Below are positions 33,978-43,322 of a stretch of DNA of 58,903 nt, in pieces. The stretch is from Comamonadaceae bacterium (GTDB lineage Bacteria > Pseudomonadota > Gammaproteobacteria > Burkholderiales > Burkholderiaceae_C): contig CANEXF010000016.1 in the NCBI GenBank assembly GCA_947443645.1, positions 1-58,903 on the forward strand, read 5' to 3'. A program made the translations under genes and the position numbers. Under the pieces are notes generated by a model. The model made no database searches and had not been told where the DNA came from. It saw nothing but the letters and a program-made list of their open reading frames with translations. Positions within the stretch are counted from its first letter, which is position 1. The number at the start of each line of letters is the position of its first letter.

Positions 33978-35456
33978 TCAGGACTTGGGCTGCGTACCGT
34001 TAGCAGAAACCGTCGCTGTTTCGGCCGAGTCTTTCCAGCCGCCACCCAATGTCTTGTAGAGCGTGACCTGGCTTTGCAGCTGGGCCAGGCGGGTTTGCAC
34101 CAGGGCCTGCTGGGCAGCGAACAGGGCGCGCTGGGCATCGAGCTGATCCAGGTAGCTGGAGACACCATTTTGATAGCGCAAATCGGCAAGTTTGAAGCGC
34201 ACGGCTTCAGCGTTGGCCTGCGCCTGCTGGGCGCGCAGCTGCTCACCCAGCGTGGCACGACCGGCCAGCGCATCGGCAACTTCACGAAACGCGCTCTGGA
34301 TGGATTTCTCATACTGGGCCACGGCGATGTCACGTCCGGCATTGGCGCTTGCAAGCCCGGCCGAGTTGCGCCCAGCGTCAAAAATGGGCAGCAGCAACTG
34401 CGGTGCAAGCGTCCAGCCGTAAGAGCCACTTTCAAACAAGCCCGACAAACGCGAGCTGGCGCTGCCCGCACTTGCAGTCAGGGAAATGCGCGGGAAGAAC
34501 GCAGCGCGAGCCGCGCCTATATTGGCGTTGGCTGCCAGCAACTGCTGCTCAGCCTGCCGGATATCAGGGCGCCGGCTCAGCAGATCGGAAGGCAGTCCGG
34601 CCGGCACGTCAAGCATCAGGGGCATGCTGCCTAAACCGGCGTTGGCCGGCAAGGCCAGGTCGGCCGTGATGGGCTGACCGACCAGCAAGGTCAGCGCATT
34701 TTCATCAAGCGAACGCTGACGCAGCAACTGGGCCAGCGCCACGCGGGCCGCTTCTGTCAGCGACTCGGCCTGACGCAAATCCAGTTCGGACGTCACGCCA
34801 TTGTCAAAGCGCAGGCGGCTGAGCTTGAAAGACGCCTCGCGCGTGCTAAGCGTCTGCTGCGTGATGTTCAGCAGGTCTGCATCTGCCAGCAGACTCAGGT
34901 AAGTGTTGGCAACCGTCGCAATCAGGCTGATCTGCGCGGTCTTGCGCCCTTCTTCGGTTGCCAGGTACTGCGCCAGCGCCGTTTCCTTCAGGCTGGCCAC
35001 GCGGCCAAAGAAATCAAGCTCGTAGGCGGTCAGCGCCAAACCAGCGCTGTAGGCACTCGTGATGCTGCCATTGCCGTTGGTGTTGGGCTGACGCAAACCG
35101 GTCAGGGCCGCATTCACGGTGGGAAACTGGTCAGCACGCCGGATCTGGAACTGGGCCCTGGCTTGCTCAATATTGAGCACCGTCACGCGCAGATCACGGT
35201 TGTTTTTCAAGGCTGCCGCTATCAGCTGCTTGAGCTTGGGGTCGCGGAAAAAGCTCTGCCACTCGATCTCGGACGCCGGAATGCTTGATGCAGTGGGCAC
35301 ATTCGCAGCTGGCGTCACGCCGCTCAAGGCCGGCCAATCTGCAGCCACGGGCGACGCAGGCCGCTCGTAGGCAGGAATCATGGAGCAAGCCGAGAGCAAT
35401 GCGGCAGCGCCGGCAGTAGCCCACAACGAGCGTCTTGAAAGTCCTGTATCAGCCAT
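33978..35456 (-). CDS. RND efflux outer-membrane factor, OprM/NodT family lipoprotein
   Basis: A 492-residue outer-membrane channel. The lipobox LLSAC near residue 23 predicts lipid anchoring after Lgt processing. Two repeated OEP domains follow, with 'NNRDLRVTVLNIEQARAQFQI' in the first and 'PDIRQAEQQLLAANANIGAA' in the second. It overlaps the pump gene upstream by eight bases and is the last gene of an MFP-pump-channel operon. The substrate range is unknown. Confidence 0.93.
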   Translation of the reverse strand: MADTGLSRRSLWATAGAAALLSACSMIPAYERPASPVAADWPALSGVTPAANVPTASSIPASEIEWQSFFRDPKLKQLIAAALKNNRDLRVTVLNIEQARAQFQIRRADQFPTVNAALTGLRQPNTNGNGSITSAYSAGLALTAYELDFFGRVASLKETALAQYLATEEGRKTAQISLIATVANTYLSLLADADLLNITQQTLSTREASFKLSRLRFDNGVTSELDLRQAESLTEAARVALAQLLRQRSLDENALTLLVGQPITADLALPANAGLGSMPLMLDVPAGLPSDLLSRRPDIRQAEQQLLAANANIGAARAAFFPRISLTASAGSASSRLSGLFESGSYGWTLAPQLLLPIFDAGRNSAGLASANAGRDIAVAQYEKSIQSAFREVADALAGRATLGEQLRAQQAQANAEAVRFKLADLRYQNGVSSYLDQLDAQRALFAAQQALVQTRLAQLQSQVTLYKTLGGGWKDSAETATVSANGTQPKS

Positions 35457-38400
35457 GCGTTTTCACCTCGTGTTCTGGATTTCCGGCAGCCCCTTCAGCG
35501 TCAACCATCTTGTCAATGCCCGCTGTGCGCGCATGCTCGGCGTACTTTTGCCGCTGGCGCTCGCTGCCTCTGAAAAAGCCACGCACCACGACGAAAAACA
35601 CCGGTACAAAAAGCACGGCCAATGCCGTTCCGGTCAACATGCCGCCAATCACGGCCGTGCCAATGGCCCGCTGGCTGGCAGAACCTGCACCAGACGCCAG
35701 CACCAGAGGCAACACACCCAACATAAAAGCCAGCGAGGTCATCACGATGGGCCGAAAGCGCAGATGGGCTGCAGCCAGCGCTGAAGCGACCACAGACCGC
35801 CCCTGTGCCTGCAGGTCTTTTGCAAACTCTATGATCAAGATCGCATTTTTGGCCGACAGGCCAATGATGGTGATCAGGCCGACCTGAAAATAAACGTCAT
35901 TGGAATAACCGCGCAGCAAGGTCGCCAGCAGTACGCCCATCACACCCAGCGGCACCACCAGAATCACGGCCAGAGGAATGGACCAGCTTTCATAGAGCGC
36001 TGCCAGACAAAGGAACACGGCAAGAATGGCAAACCCATATAAAACGGTGGCCTGCGAGCCGGCAATTTTTTCTTCGCGCGACTGGCCAGTCCACTCATAG
36101 CCAAAGCCCTGCGGCAACTGCTTGGCAAACTTCTCCATTTCAGCCATCGCCGCGCCGGTGCTGTAACCAGGCGCTGCACCGCCGCTGATGCGCATGGCCG
36201 GATAGCCGTTGTAGCGTATCGTCTGCATGGCGCCCTTGATCCAGCGCGTCGTCGCAAACGCTGACAAGGGCACGGCCTGGCCCTGAGCGTTGCTGGCATT
36301 GATCTTGAGCAGATCGTCAGGCTGCATGCGTGCAGGCGCGTCGGCTTGAACCACCACGCGCTGCAAACGACCCTGGTTTGGGAAGTCGTTGACATAGCTG
36401 GAGCCCAGCGAGGTCGACAAGGCGTTGTTGATCGCATCAAAGCTCACGCCCAACGCACTGGCTTTGTCACGGTCAATGTCGATCTGCAGTTGTGGCGCAT
36501 CCTCAAGACCATCGGGGCGCACCTGGGCCAGCACCGGGTTCTTGGAAGCCATGCCCAGCAGCTGGTTGCGCGCCGCGAGCAGCGCTTCGTGCCCGGCGCC
36601 AGCCCTGTCCTGCAGCCGAAAGGTAAAACCGCTGGCGTTGCCGAGCTCGGGAATCGGCGGCGGGCTCAGCGGAAAGATGAACGCATCACGTATGCCCGAA
36701 AGCGCACCAAAGGCACGGCCGGCGATGGCATCGGCGGCATGCTGCTTGCCTTCGCGTTCAGACCAGTCCTTGAGCGTCACGAAGGCGAGCGCCGCATTTT
36801 GTCCCTGGCCGGAAAAACTAAAACCAAGAACGCCGACCATGCTTTGCACCTCCGGCTGCTTGAGCATATAGGCCTCAACCTGCTGAACCACAGAGCGCGT
36901 GCGCTCCTGTGTCGCGCCAGGCGGCAACTGGATGTTGACCAGCATGGTGCCCTGATCTTCCCCAGGAAGAAATGAGGTGGGCAAACGCATGTAGACCAGC
37001 GCAACGACGCCGATGATGGCTGCGTAGATGATGAGGTAGCGACCGGCCCGTTTGAGGATGCGCGCGACAAAGGTTTCATAGCCTTTTGCCGTGCGCGTGA
37101 AGCCGCGGTTGAACCAGCCGAAAAACCCGGTTTTCGCGTGGTGATGCCCGGCTTCAACCGGTTTGAGCAAGGTCGCGCAAAGTGCCGGCGTCAGCGAAAG
37201 CGCCAGAAAGGCGGAAAAGCTGATGGCCGTGACCATGACAGCAGAGAACTGCCGATAGATATTGCCAACAGAGCCGGCAAAGAAGGCCAGCGGTACAAAA
37301 ACAGAAATCAGCACCACGGTCACGCCGACAATCGCGCCCGAAATCTGGCCCATGGCCTTGCGCGTGGCCTCGAGCGGCGGCAAGCCTTCTTCACTCATGA
37401 TGCGTTCGACGTTCTCGACCACCACAATGGCGTCGTCCACCACGATACCGATGACCAGCACCATGCCGAACATGGTCAACACGTTGATGGAAAAGCCCAT
37501 GGCCAGCAAGGCTGCAAAAGTGCCAAGCAAGGCAATCGGCACCACGATGGTCGGGATGATGGTGTAGCGGAAGTTCTGCAAGAACAGGAACATCACGAGA
37601 AACACCAGCACCACGGCTTCAATCAGTGTTTCAGCGACTTGGCGGATGGAGATATCGACAAAGCGCGAGCTGTCGTAGGGAATGCTGTATTTCACGCCTT
37701 GCGGAAAGAAAGCCTTGAGTTCCTCCATCTTCGCGCGCACGGCCTTGGCAGCGGCCAGCGCATTGCCGCTGGGTGCCAGCTGCACGCCTATACCGGTCGC
37801 CGGCTGACCATTGAGGCGCGCCGAGATCGCATAGGTCTGGGCACCGAGCTCTATGCGTGCCACATCCTTGAGCCGGACCGAAGATCCGTCGGTGTTGGCA
37901 CGCAAGGCGATGTTGCCGAACTGCTCGACGTTAGACAGCTGACCATTGACCACCACGGTGGCGGCAATACCCTGCCCGCTAATGTTGGGCAAATCACCAA
38001 TGGCGCCCGAAGACACCTGGGCGTTCTGTGCGCGTATGGCATTGGTGACATCGGCTGATGACAATTTCAAGGCCGCCAGTTTGGCCGGGTCTATCCAGAT
38101 GCGCATCGCGCGTTCGGTACCGAACAACTGGGCCTGACCAATGCCAGGCAAACGCTGGATTTCAGGCAGTATGTTGCGCGAGGCATAGTCGCCGAGCGCG
38201 ATCGGATCAATCGCCGGGTTGTCGGACGACAACATTGTGAAAAGCAAAAAGTTAGAGCGCGACTTGTCGACGCGAACACCCTGCTGCGTGACCGCCTGTG
38301 GCAGTCGCGGCGAAGCACGGGAAAGCCTGTTTTGCACGTCGACCTGCGCCAGGTCGGCATTGCTGCCAGGCTCAAAACTCAAGGTAATGTTGCCGGTGCC

Positions 38401-38655
38401 GTCCGCCTGAGCGATCGACTCCATATAGATCAGGCCGGGCGAGCCATTCATCTCGCGCTCTATCACGCTGATGACACTGTCTTCCAGAACTTTGGCCGAC
38501 GCCCCGGGATAGCCGGCGGAAACCACAATCGAAGGTGGCGCCACTGGCGGGTACTGCGCAATCGGCAACTGCGTGACCGCAACGCTGCCAAGTACCAGTA
38601 TGAACAGGGCGATCACCCAGGCGAAGATGGGGCGATCAATAAAAAACTTGGCCAT
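35449..38655 (-). CDS. RND multidrug efflux pump, HAE1 (AcrB/MexB) family
   Basis: A 1068-residue inner-membrane proton-driven pump with twelve membrane helices and two large periplasmic loops. 'FFIDRPIFAWVIALFILVLG' at the N-terminus, the transmembrane proton-relay pair in 'MVLVIGIVVDDAIVVVENVE', and 'GLSAKNAILIIEFAKDLQ' in helix 10 are typical of AcrB/MexB. It is 12 bases downstream of the adaptor gene. Full length, no obvious defects. It probably exports drugs, dyes or aromatic solvents; the specificity is not predictable from sequence alone. Confidence 0.95.
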   Translation of the reverse strand: MAKFFIDRPIFAWVIALFILVLGSVAVTQLPIAQYPPVAPPSIVVSAGYPGASAKVLEDSVISVIEREMNGSPGLIYMESIAQADGTGNITLSFEPGSNADLAQVDVQNRLSRASPRLPQAVTQQGVRVDKSRSNFLLFTMLSSDNPAIDPIALGDYASRNILPEIQRLPGIGQAQLFGTERAMRIWIDPAKLAALKLSSADVTNAIRAQNAQVSSGAIGDLPNISGQGIAATVVVNGQLSNVEQFGNIALRANTDGSSVRLKDVARIELGAQTYAISARLNGQPATGIGVQLAPSGNALAAAKAVRAKMEELKAFFPQGVKYSIPYDSSRFVDISIRQVAETLIEAVVLVFLVMFLFLQNFRYTIIPTIVVPIALLGTFAALLAMGFSINVLTMFGMVLVIGIVVDDAIVVVENVERIMSEEGLPPLEATRKAMGQISGAIVGVTVVLISVFVPLAFFAGSVGNIYRQFSAVMVTAISFSAFLALSLTPALCATLLKPVEAGHHHAKTGFFGWFNRGFTRTAKGYETFVARILKRAGRYLIIYAAIIGVVALVYMRLPTSFLPGEDQGTMLVNIQLPPGATQERTRSVVQQVEAYMLKQPEVQSMVGVLGFSFSGQGQNAALAFVTLKDWSEREGKQHAADAIAGRAFGALSGIRDAFIFPLSPPPIPELGNASGFTFRLQDRAGAGHEALLAARNQLLGMASKNPVLAQVRPDGLEDAPQLQIDIDRDKASALGVSFDAINNALSTSLGSSYVNDFPNQGRLQRVVVQADAPARMQPDDLLKINASNAQGQAVPLSAFATTRWIKGAMQTIRYNGYPAMRISGGAAPGYSTGAAMAEMEKFAKQLPQGFGYEWTGQSREEKIAGSQATVLYGFAILAVFLCLAALYESWSIPLAVILVVPLGVMGVLLATLLRGYSNDVYFQVGLITIIGLSAKNAILIIEFAKDLQAQGRSVVASALAAAHLRFRPIVMTSLAFMLGVLPLVLASGAGSASQRAIGTAVIGGMLTGTALAVLFVPVFFVVVRGFFRGSERQRQKYAEHARTAGIDKMVDAEGAAGNPEHEVKTHG

Positions 38656-38667
38656 ATCTACAGCTCC

Positions 38668-39900
38668 TTACTTTGCAGCTGCAGATGCCGCTGCAGCTGG
38701 CTTGCTGCCTTGTGGCTGCCATGGCACGGGCTTGACCGTTGCGCCCGGCTGCAGCTTTTGGAAGCCATCGACCATGACCTTGTCTCCGGCCTTCAAGCCA
38801 CTGAGCACCACCCATTGGTTGCCTTTGGCCGAGTCGATCTTGATAGGACGCGAACTGACCTTGCCGTCTTCGCCCACCACCATGACCGAGTCACCCTGCG
38901 CGGTCCGGGTCACGGCCTGCTGCGGCAGTGTCACGGCATCGCTGGCTCTGGCTTGCTCCAGACGCACGCGCACGTAGAGGCCAGGCAGCAGTTCGCCCGC
39001 AGGATTGGGAATCTCGGCACGCAGTGTGATTTGTCCGGTCGTGGCGTCCACCGTCAGATCAGAGAACAACAAGCGGCCCGGCTTGGCGTATTCGGTGCCG
39101 TCCTCCAGCACCAGCCTGACACTTGCAGCATCTGCGCCAGCGCGCTTGAACTGGCCAGCCGCCATGGCACTGCGCAGCTTCATCACTTCAGCGGCAGACT
39201 GCGTGAAGTTCACATACATGGGATTGATCTGCTGCACCACGGCCAGCGGAGTAGCCTCACCCTGACCGACCAACGCACCCTCGGTCACCAGCGCGCGGCC
39301 GATACGGCCCGAGATCGGCGCAGTAACCGCTGCATAGCCCAGGTTGATGTTCGCTGTCTGAACGCTGGCCTTGGCCACTGCGACATCCGCTTCTGCCTGC
39401 TTTTGCGCAGCAACAGCGTTGGCGTATTCCTGCTTGCTCACGGCATTGACTTCCACCAGTGTTTTGTAGCGCTCTGCCAGCACCTTTGTTTGCGCTACAT
39501 TGGCCTCGGCGCGTGCCTGACCAGCCACGGCACTGGCCACCACAGCCGCATAGGGCGCCGAATCAATGGTGAACAAGGACTGACCCGACTTGACGTCACT
39601 GCCCTCGCGGAACAGCCGCTTTTGCAAAATACCTGCAGCGCGTGCCCTGACCTGTGCAACACGGGAGGCCTCAAGACGACCCGGTAGTTCAGTGACCAAG
39701 CCAACGTCACCCAGGCTCACCGTCACCACCCCGACTTCTGCCGGCGGCGGTGCGCCAGCAGCACCCTGCGGGTTGGCACTTTTGCCGCAAGCCGCAACCA
39801 GCACCGCCATCAAGGCAAGCATCACCATGTGCGTAGGTCGTGAAAACTTCGATGGCGGCTTGGCAGCCAGATCAGGCTGAATCACGTGAGACGTGGACAT
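38668..39900 (-). CDS. RND efflux periplasmic adaptor (MexA/AcrA family lipoprotein)
   Basis: A 410-residue membrane-fusion protein. The lipobox VLVAAC near residue 38 indicates inner-membrane lipid anchoring. The lipoyl, hairpin and beta-barrel regions are seen in order ('RVAQVRARAAGILQKRLFREG', 'AVTAPISGRIGRALVTEGALV', 'QITLRAEIPNPAGELLPGLYVRVRLEQ'). The start at 39900 has a strong AAGGAAG site. First gene of the operon adaptor-pump-channel. No TetR or MarR regulator is adjacent. Confidence 0.93.
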   Translation of the reverse strand: MSTSHVIQPDLAAKPPSKFSRPTHMVMLALMAVLVAACGKSANPQGAAGAPPPAEVGVVTVSLGDVGLVTELPGRLEASRVAQVRARAAGILQKRLFREGSDVKSGQSLFTIDSAPYAAVVASAVAGQARAEANVAQTKVLAERYKTLVEVNAVSKQEYANAVAAQKQAEADVAVAKASVQTANINLGYAAVTAPISGRIGRALVTEGALVGQGEATPLAVVQQINPMYVNFTQSAAEVMKLRSAMAAGQFKRAGADAASVRLVLEDGTEYAKPGRLLFSDLTVDATTGQITLRAEIPNPAGELLPGLYVRVRLEQARASDAVTLPQQAVTRTAQGDSVMVVGEDGKVSSRPIKIDSAKGNQWVVLSGLKAGDKVMVDGFQKLQPGATVKPVPWQPQGSKPAAAASAAAK

Positions 39901-40004
39901 ACGACTTCCTTGAAAAATAGATGCGAAGTGCAAAGGCGAAAAATGCAGCAGGGCCAGCGAGCGCCACGCACAACTTTCGCGAGCATAAGGGTTTTTACCA
40001 ACTC

Positions 40005-40127
40005 ATGCGTCTGACACAGCGGCATGGCCTCGATTTCGGACCCGCATTCACGATGCCCGAAAGAAACAAACCGTCATCAGAGCAGGCACGTCGACTTCGT
40101 GCCTGGATCGAACAACATGAAATTTAA
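40005..40127 (+). CDS. Possible small protein or gene remnant
   Basis: A 40-codon frame (MRLTQRHGLDFGPAFTMPER, ending RLRAWIEQHEI) with protein-like composition, open upstream to 39921. It ends directly against the stop of the convergent 40128-40760 gene. No family is recognised. It could be the tail of a lost gene. Confidence 0.25.
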   Translation: MRLTQRHGLDFGPAFTMPERNKPSSEQARRLRAWIEQHEI

Positions 40128-40760
40128 TCAGTGCAAATGCCGCGGCTTGCGCCCACCGCCGTGGCCCGTGCCACCCGAGGATCCGCCTGAACCCCGGGGG
40201 GGCTTTCCCAGTTGCATGGAATTGACCAGTGCGTCAAAGCGCTGCTCAAAAAGCCGGTCGATTGCGGCCACGACCTCACCGAGTTCGGAGCCGTCGAAAT
40301 GCCTTTCCATCAGGCCAATCGTGTCCTGCACCAGAAGATCGCGCTGCACCTGCATGATGGCGGCTGGCGTGGGGCCGACAAAATACATCGCGAAATCATC
40401 GCGGGCCTCGCTGCTGTCGCCTTCTTCCTCGTCGTCAAAGTCGGAGTCGTAAAAAGTCACCTCAATCGGCGCACCTTCTTTCGCGAGCTCATTGAGCCCC
40501 ATGCACATCTCGTCGAGCGCCTGCCGGAAATCCTCGTCACCCGGCACGGTCCAGCACATTTGCAGCAAATGCTTATGTACGTCAAACCGTATGCCGGGCT
40601 CTTCTTCGTAGGCACTTTCGGCGGCAGCGGTGAGGGACTTGGCACCCGAGTATTTCCAAAGCGGCTTGAGCGCCTCCTGCAACTGGTCAAAAGTCACGTC
40701 CTCGCGCAAAGGCACTTCGCCATGCACATGAATTTCAAAGGGAGTGTGGTAACTAGCCAT
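40128..40760 (-). CDS. Conserved acidic protein of unknown function
   Basis: A 210-residue cytoplasmic protein beginning MASYHTPFEIHVHGEVPL. A central acidic run (DSDFDDEEEGDSSEARDD) precedes 'FAMYFVGPTPAAIMQVQRDLL', and the C-terminus is a Gly/Ser/His-rich tail (GGSSGGTGHGGGRKPRHLH). I associate this type with Burkholderiales proteins of the DUF6806 kind, but that name is tentative. The domain order suggests a folded core with a disordered tail. It stands alone between the efflux operon and tRNA-Leu. Confidence 0.7.
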   Translation of the reverse strand: MASYHTPFEIHVHGEVPLREDVTFDQLQEALKPLWKYSGAKSLTAAAESAYEEEPGIRFDVHKHLLQMCWTVPGDEDFRQALDEMCMGLNELAKEGAPIEVTFYDSDFDDEEEGDSSEARDDFAMYFVGPTPAAIMQVQRDLLVQDTIGLMERHFDGSELGEVVAAIDRLFEQRFDALVNSMQLGKPPRGSGGSSGGTGHGGGRKPRHLH

Positions 40761-40850
40761 AAAACTATCTTAACCAGTTGTTGAGCGATTTGAATCAAGG
40801 CGACAACGGCATTGTCTGAGACTGGCGCGACCAGCAGGGATCGCGGGAAC

Positions 40851-40943
40851 TGGTGCCTGGGACGGGAATCGAACCCGTACGCCCGCTATTCACGAAGCGG
40901 CGGATTTTAAGTCCGCTGTGTCTACCTATTTCACCACCCAGGC
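40851..40943 (-). tRNA. tRNA-Leu (UAA)
   Basis: Reads GCCTGGGTGGTGAAATAGGT at the 5' end, with D-loop, a UAA anticodon in the CUUAAAA loop, a long class II variable arm and TTCGATTC in the T-loop. CCA is encoded. Acceptor arms GCCTGGG/CCCAGGC pair perfectly. Confidence 0.96.
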
Positions 40944-40962
40944 CGAATACAAATTATCAAAC

Positions 40963-40990
40963 AAAAAAGCCTCCGATCATCCCGGAGGCT
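40963..40990 (-). terminator. Intrinsic terminator
   Basis: A perfect 8-bp stem AGCCTCCG-ggatgat-CGGAGGCT followed on the minus strand by six T. It ends either the candidate small RNA or the transcript of the TPR gene at 41193. Confidence 0.8.
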
Positions 40991-41074
40991 TTTCAGGCGC
41001 TGTGAGCGTATGACTCACTCATGAGTCCCCGCATGTGACTGTACGCAGCAGCAACTTTACAGCGTGTTGAGACC
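40965..41074 (-). ncRNA. Candidate small RNA upstream of tRNA-Leu
   Basis: An intergenic segment with its own promoter-like TATACT (41081-41086 on the minus strand) and, about 110 bases on, a textbook intrinsic terminator. Between them are short inverted repeats (ACTCATGAGT). No open frame fits. It ends 20 bases before the mature tRNA-Leu. The -35 element is poor, so it could instead be the 3' end of the TPR gene transcript. Confidence 0.4.
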
Positions 41075-41192
41075 TGGCAAAGTATACATGGATGACCCCC
41101 AGCAAAGGCCGCATTCGGGCAGCACATCAAGCTTGTCCTGACCCGTCCGCCCGCGACTGAACACGCCCTATCGAGTTCAGTTCCGGAACGAC

Positions 41193-42089
41193 TCAGGCGT
41201 CCCAGTCGCCACCACCATCATTGCTTGCGCTGGAACTGCCGTCATCCCATGAACTGGCGTCGTTGATGCCAAAGTTCTGACCACCCATATCGGTATTGCT
41301 GTTGTTGGCAATGGGTTCATAGCCATTGTTGAGCGCGCTATCGGACGGGTGTGCGGAGTGTTCGTTATTACCCATCAAACTTTTCCCAATCGCCTGGGCC
41401 GCCATCACGCCCGCGCCTACCGCCAGGCCCGTCGCCAGACCGCCCATCAGCCGACCACCCATCCCGCTGTCTGCGGGTGGTGCGTAGGCAGGCGGCGCCG
41501 GGTTTCCGGCACCCATACCGAAACTCTGCGGGCCGCTCAAACCGCCCGATTGGGGACCTTGACCGGCATAGCTCGCTTGTGGCGCGAGCGAAGCTGCAGG
41601 CTTTCTGTTCAGCAAGAATATGACAACGGCGATCGCGCCGCCGCCCAGCGCCAAGGCCAGGCCCCAAGGAAAGGACGACGCCGGTGCAGCTGGCGCGCTT
41701 GTGTCAAAGCTGCGCGCGGCGGGCTCCCTGAGTTCCTGCGAAGGGGTTCTGGCGCTCAACTGCGTGCGCAGCGCCTGAACCGCTTGAGGCTTGGCAAAAG
41801 GCAAGCCAGGCGCTAGCTTTTCCGCCGTTGCAAGGGCTTCGCGCGCACGGCCTAACTGGCCTTGACGCGCCAACAGCTCGGCCTGAACAAAATGCGCCCT
41901 GCCACTGTTGGGGTGCGCCACCAGCACCTGCTGGATCATCACTTGCGCCTGCTCCAGCTTTCCGGACTGCGCGGCCTCGTAGATCTGGTTCAGCGTAGGT
42001 TCGGACTGCGCCATGGCCAAGCCACATCCGAGCAATGCCGCTATGGCCAGCCATTTGCCTAAGCCGTGCCTGATTATTCGGTTCAACAT
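41193..42089 (-). CDS. TPR-containing membrane protein with low-complexity C-terminus
   Basis: A 298-residue protein. Signal peptide (1-27, ending LAMAQ), then a tetratricopeptide-like helical region (about 30-110: 'LNQIYEAAQSGKLEQAQVMI', 'GRAHFVQAELLARQGQLGRA'), a membrane helix (about 140-160, FPWGLALALGGGAIAVVIFL) and a Gly/Pro/Asn/Ser-rich tail ending GGGDWDA. The topology suggests a periplasmic TPR and a cytoplasmic low-complexity tail. A glycine-rich hydrophobic stretch (GGLATGLAVGAGVMAAQAIG) recurs in related proteins of Burkholderiales. Function unknown. Confidence 0.7.
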   Translation of the reverse strand: MLNRIIRHGLGKWLAIAALLGCGLAMAQSEPTLNQIYEAAQSGKLEQAQVMIQQVLVAHPNSGRAHFVQAELLARQGQLGRAREALATAEKLAPGLPFAKPQAVQALRTQLSARTPSQELREPAARSFDTSAPAAPASSFPWGLALALGGGAIAVVIFLLNRKPAASLAPQASYAGQGPQSGGLSGPQSFGMGAGNPAPPAYAPPADSGMGGRLMGGLATGLAVGAGVMAAQAIGKSLMGNNEHSAHPSDSALNNGYEPIANNSNTDMGGQNFGINDASSWDDGSSSASNDGGGDWDA

Positions 42090-42261
42090 GGTTCGTGCCC
42101 TTAAAAAGGTAATTGACATACTCTGGCGAAGTTGTGGCGTCGCCAGCTAAAACAAGTGCTGGCCGTTGCCAGGATCAGAAAATATCTGGGGGGCGCACGT
42201 TACAGCACGCAGCGCAGTTCAACAATAGTGGCGCGTCCAGCGCAACCCGATGGCGAAGCGC

Positions 42262-42747
42262 TCATTGACAGCCCTTGAAGCTGTGCTGCTGGCAATAGCG
42301 CGCCATCTTTTGTGCGTCAGCATACTGTTCAAGCGAAAGCTGAGCGGCGGCCTCGTCACGAACTGTTTTGGCCTGCGTGTTGCCTGCTGCGGCAGCAAGA
42401 TAGCTCCACATGTAGGCACGTGTCATATCCCGCTTCACGCCTTGCGCGTTGGCATACATGAAGCCAAGCTTGTACTGCGCCTTGACATCACCTTGCGCCG
42501 CGGCAAGCCGGTACCACCGAATCGACTCCACATAGTCCTGCGGTACGCCCTGGCCGAATGCGTACATCGCGCCAAGTATTGATTGCCCGGCACTGTCGCC
42601 CTGGTCAGCAAGAATTCGCCATTTCTGGACGGCCGTGGCGAAGTCCCTCCGTTGATATGCGGCGTAACCGTCTTCCCAATCACCGGCCCACACCGTACTG
42701 CTCATGACTGCCAGGCTGGCAAGTACCGTGACTAAAAATCGCTTCAT
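42262..42747 (-). CDS. Secreted Sel1-repeat (TPR-like) protein
   Basis: A 161-residue protein with a signal peptide (1-21, ending VWAG) and about three Sel1-like repeats: 'AVQKWRILADQGDSAGQSIL', 'SIRWYRLAAAQGDVKAQYKL' and 'AYMWSYLAAAAGNTQAK', each with the A-x-G-x-x-x-A pattern. The last residues hold a C-X7-C pair that may form a disulfide. Such proteins mediate protein-protein contacts in the cell envelope. The start at 42747 is the only one giving a signal peptide. Confidence 0.85.
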   Translation of the reverse strand: MKRFLVTVLASLAVMSSTVWAGDWEDGYAAYQRRDFATAVQKWRILADQGDSAGQSILGAMYAFGQGVPQDYVESIRWYRLAAAQGDVKAQYKLGFMYANAQGVKRDMTRAYMWSYLAAAAGNTQAKTVRDEAAAQLSLEQYADAQKMARYCQQHSFKGCQ

Positions 42748-43031
42748 TTGATGCCTATCGAAAGGAAAGCAGCCAAGCCGGCTGGCGTTGGCGAGATTAT
42801 GCAGTCTCAAGCGCAGGCCGCGATCGATGTTCAGATCGCCGTTTGCATCAACGGCGCACACAGACCTTGTTGCACCGCTGCGGACCCGACTGAAGACATG
42901 AGCTGATCTTGAGGCACGCGGCAAGCCGAATTGTTGAATCCGATGCATAGTCGAGTTGCACCCGGGTCGAACACCGCCATTTTTAGAACGACCCCATACG
43001 AGATGGAAATTTTAACAATGCCCCAATAAAA
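42748..43031. other. Gene-free stretch between the Sel1 gene and the tRNA block
   Basis: No gene, tRNA or repeat is recognised. Frames open on the minus strand are extensions of the Sel1 gene without supporting start or composition. The end of the stretch is the terminator at 43032. Confidence 0.5.
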
Positions 43032-43059
43032 AAGGACAGCACCGAAAAGTGCTGTCCTT
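43032..43059 (-). terminator. Terminator after tRNA-Gly copy 2
   Basis: A perfect 11-bp stem AAGGACAGCAC / GTGCTGTCCTT with a six-base loop, followed on the minus strand by a T-run. Confidence 0.85.
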
Positions 43060-43063
43060 ATAT

Positions 43064-43139
43064 TGGAGCGGGAGAAGAGTCTCGAACTCTCGACCTCAAC
43101 CTTGGCAAGGTTGCGCTCTACCAACTGAGCTACTCCCGC
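43064..43139 (-). tRNA. tRNA-Gly (GCC), copy 2
   Basis: 76 bases including CCA. GCGGGAGTAGCTCAGTTGGT at the 5' end, GCC anticodon in CTTGCCAAG, TTCGAGA in the T-loop. It appears identical to the copy at 43357-43432. Confidence 0.97.
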
Positions 43140-43162
43140 ATTTAACTACTTTTTTCCACTAG

Positions 43163-43185
43163 GTCACTGCTCTTGGAGCAGTGAC
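43163..43185 (-). terminator. Hairpin after tRNA-Cys
   Basis: A perfect 10-bp stem GTCACTGCTC-ttg-GAGCAGTGAC eight bases past tRNA-Cys. It lacks a T-run on the minus strand, so it may be a processing signal. Confidence 0.4.
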
Positions 43186-43192
43186 ATTTAGC

Positions 43193-43266
43193 TGGAGGCG
43201 CGGCCCGGAGTCGAACCGGGCTAGCCGGATTTGCAATCCGGTACATAACCGCTTTGTTACCGCGCC
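43193..43266 (-). tRNA. tRNA-Cys (GCA)
   Basis: 74 bases including CCA. GGCGCGGTAACAAAGCGG at the 5' end, GCA anticodon in the TTGCAAA loop, and acceptor arms GGCGCGG/CCGCGCC that pair perfectly. Confidence 0.96.
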
Positions 43267-43322
43267 ATGTTCTTTCTGCATCTCCAAACCGACCCGCGGC
43301 TTGTACCAACTAGCCCAAAGAA

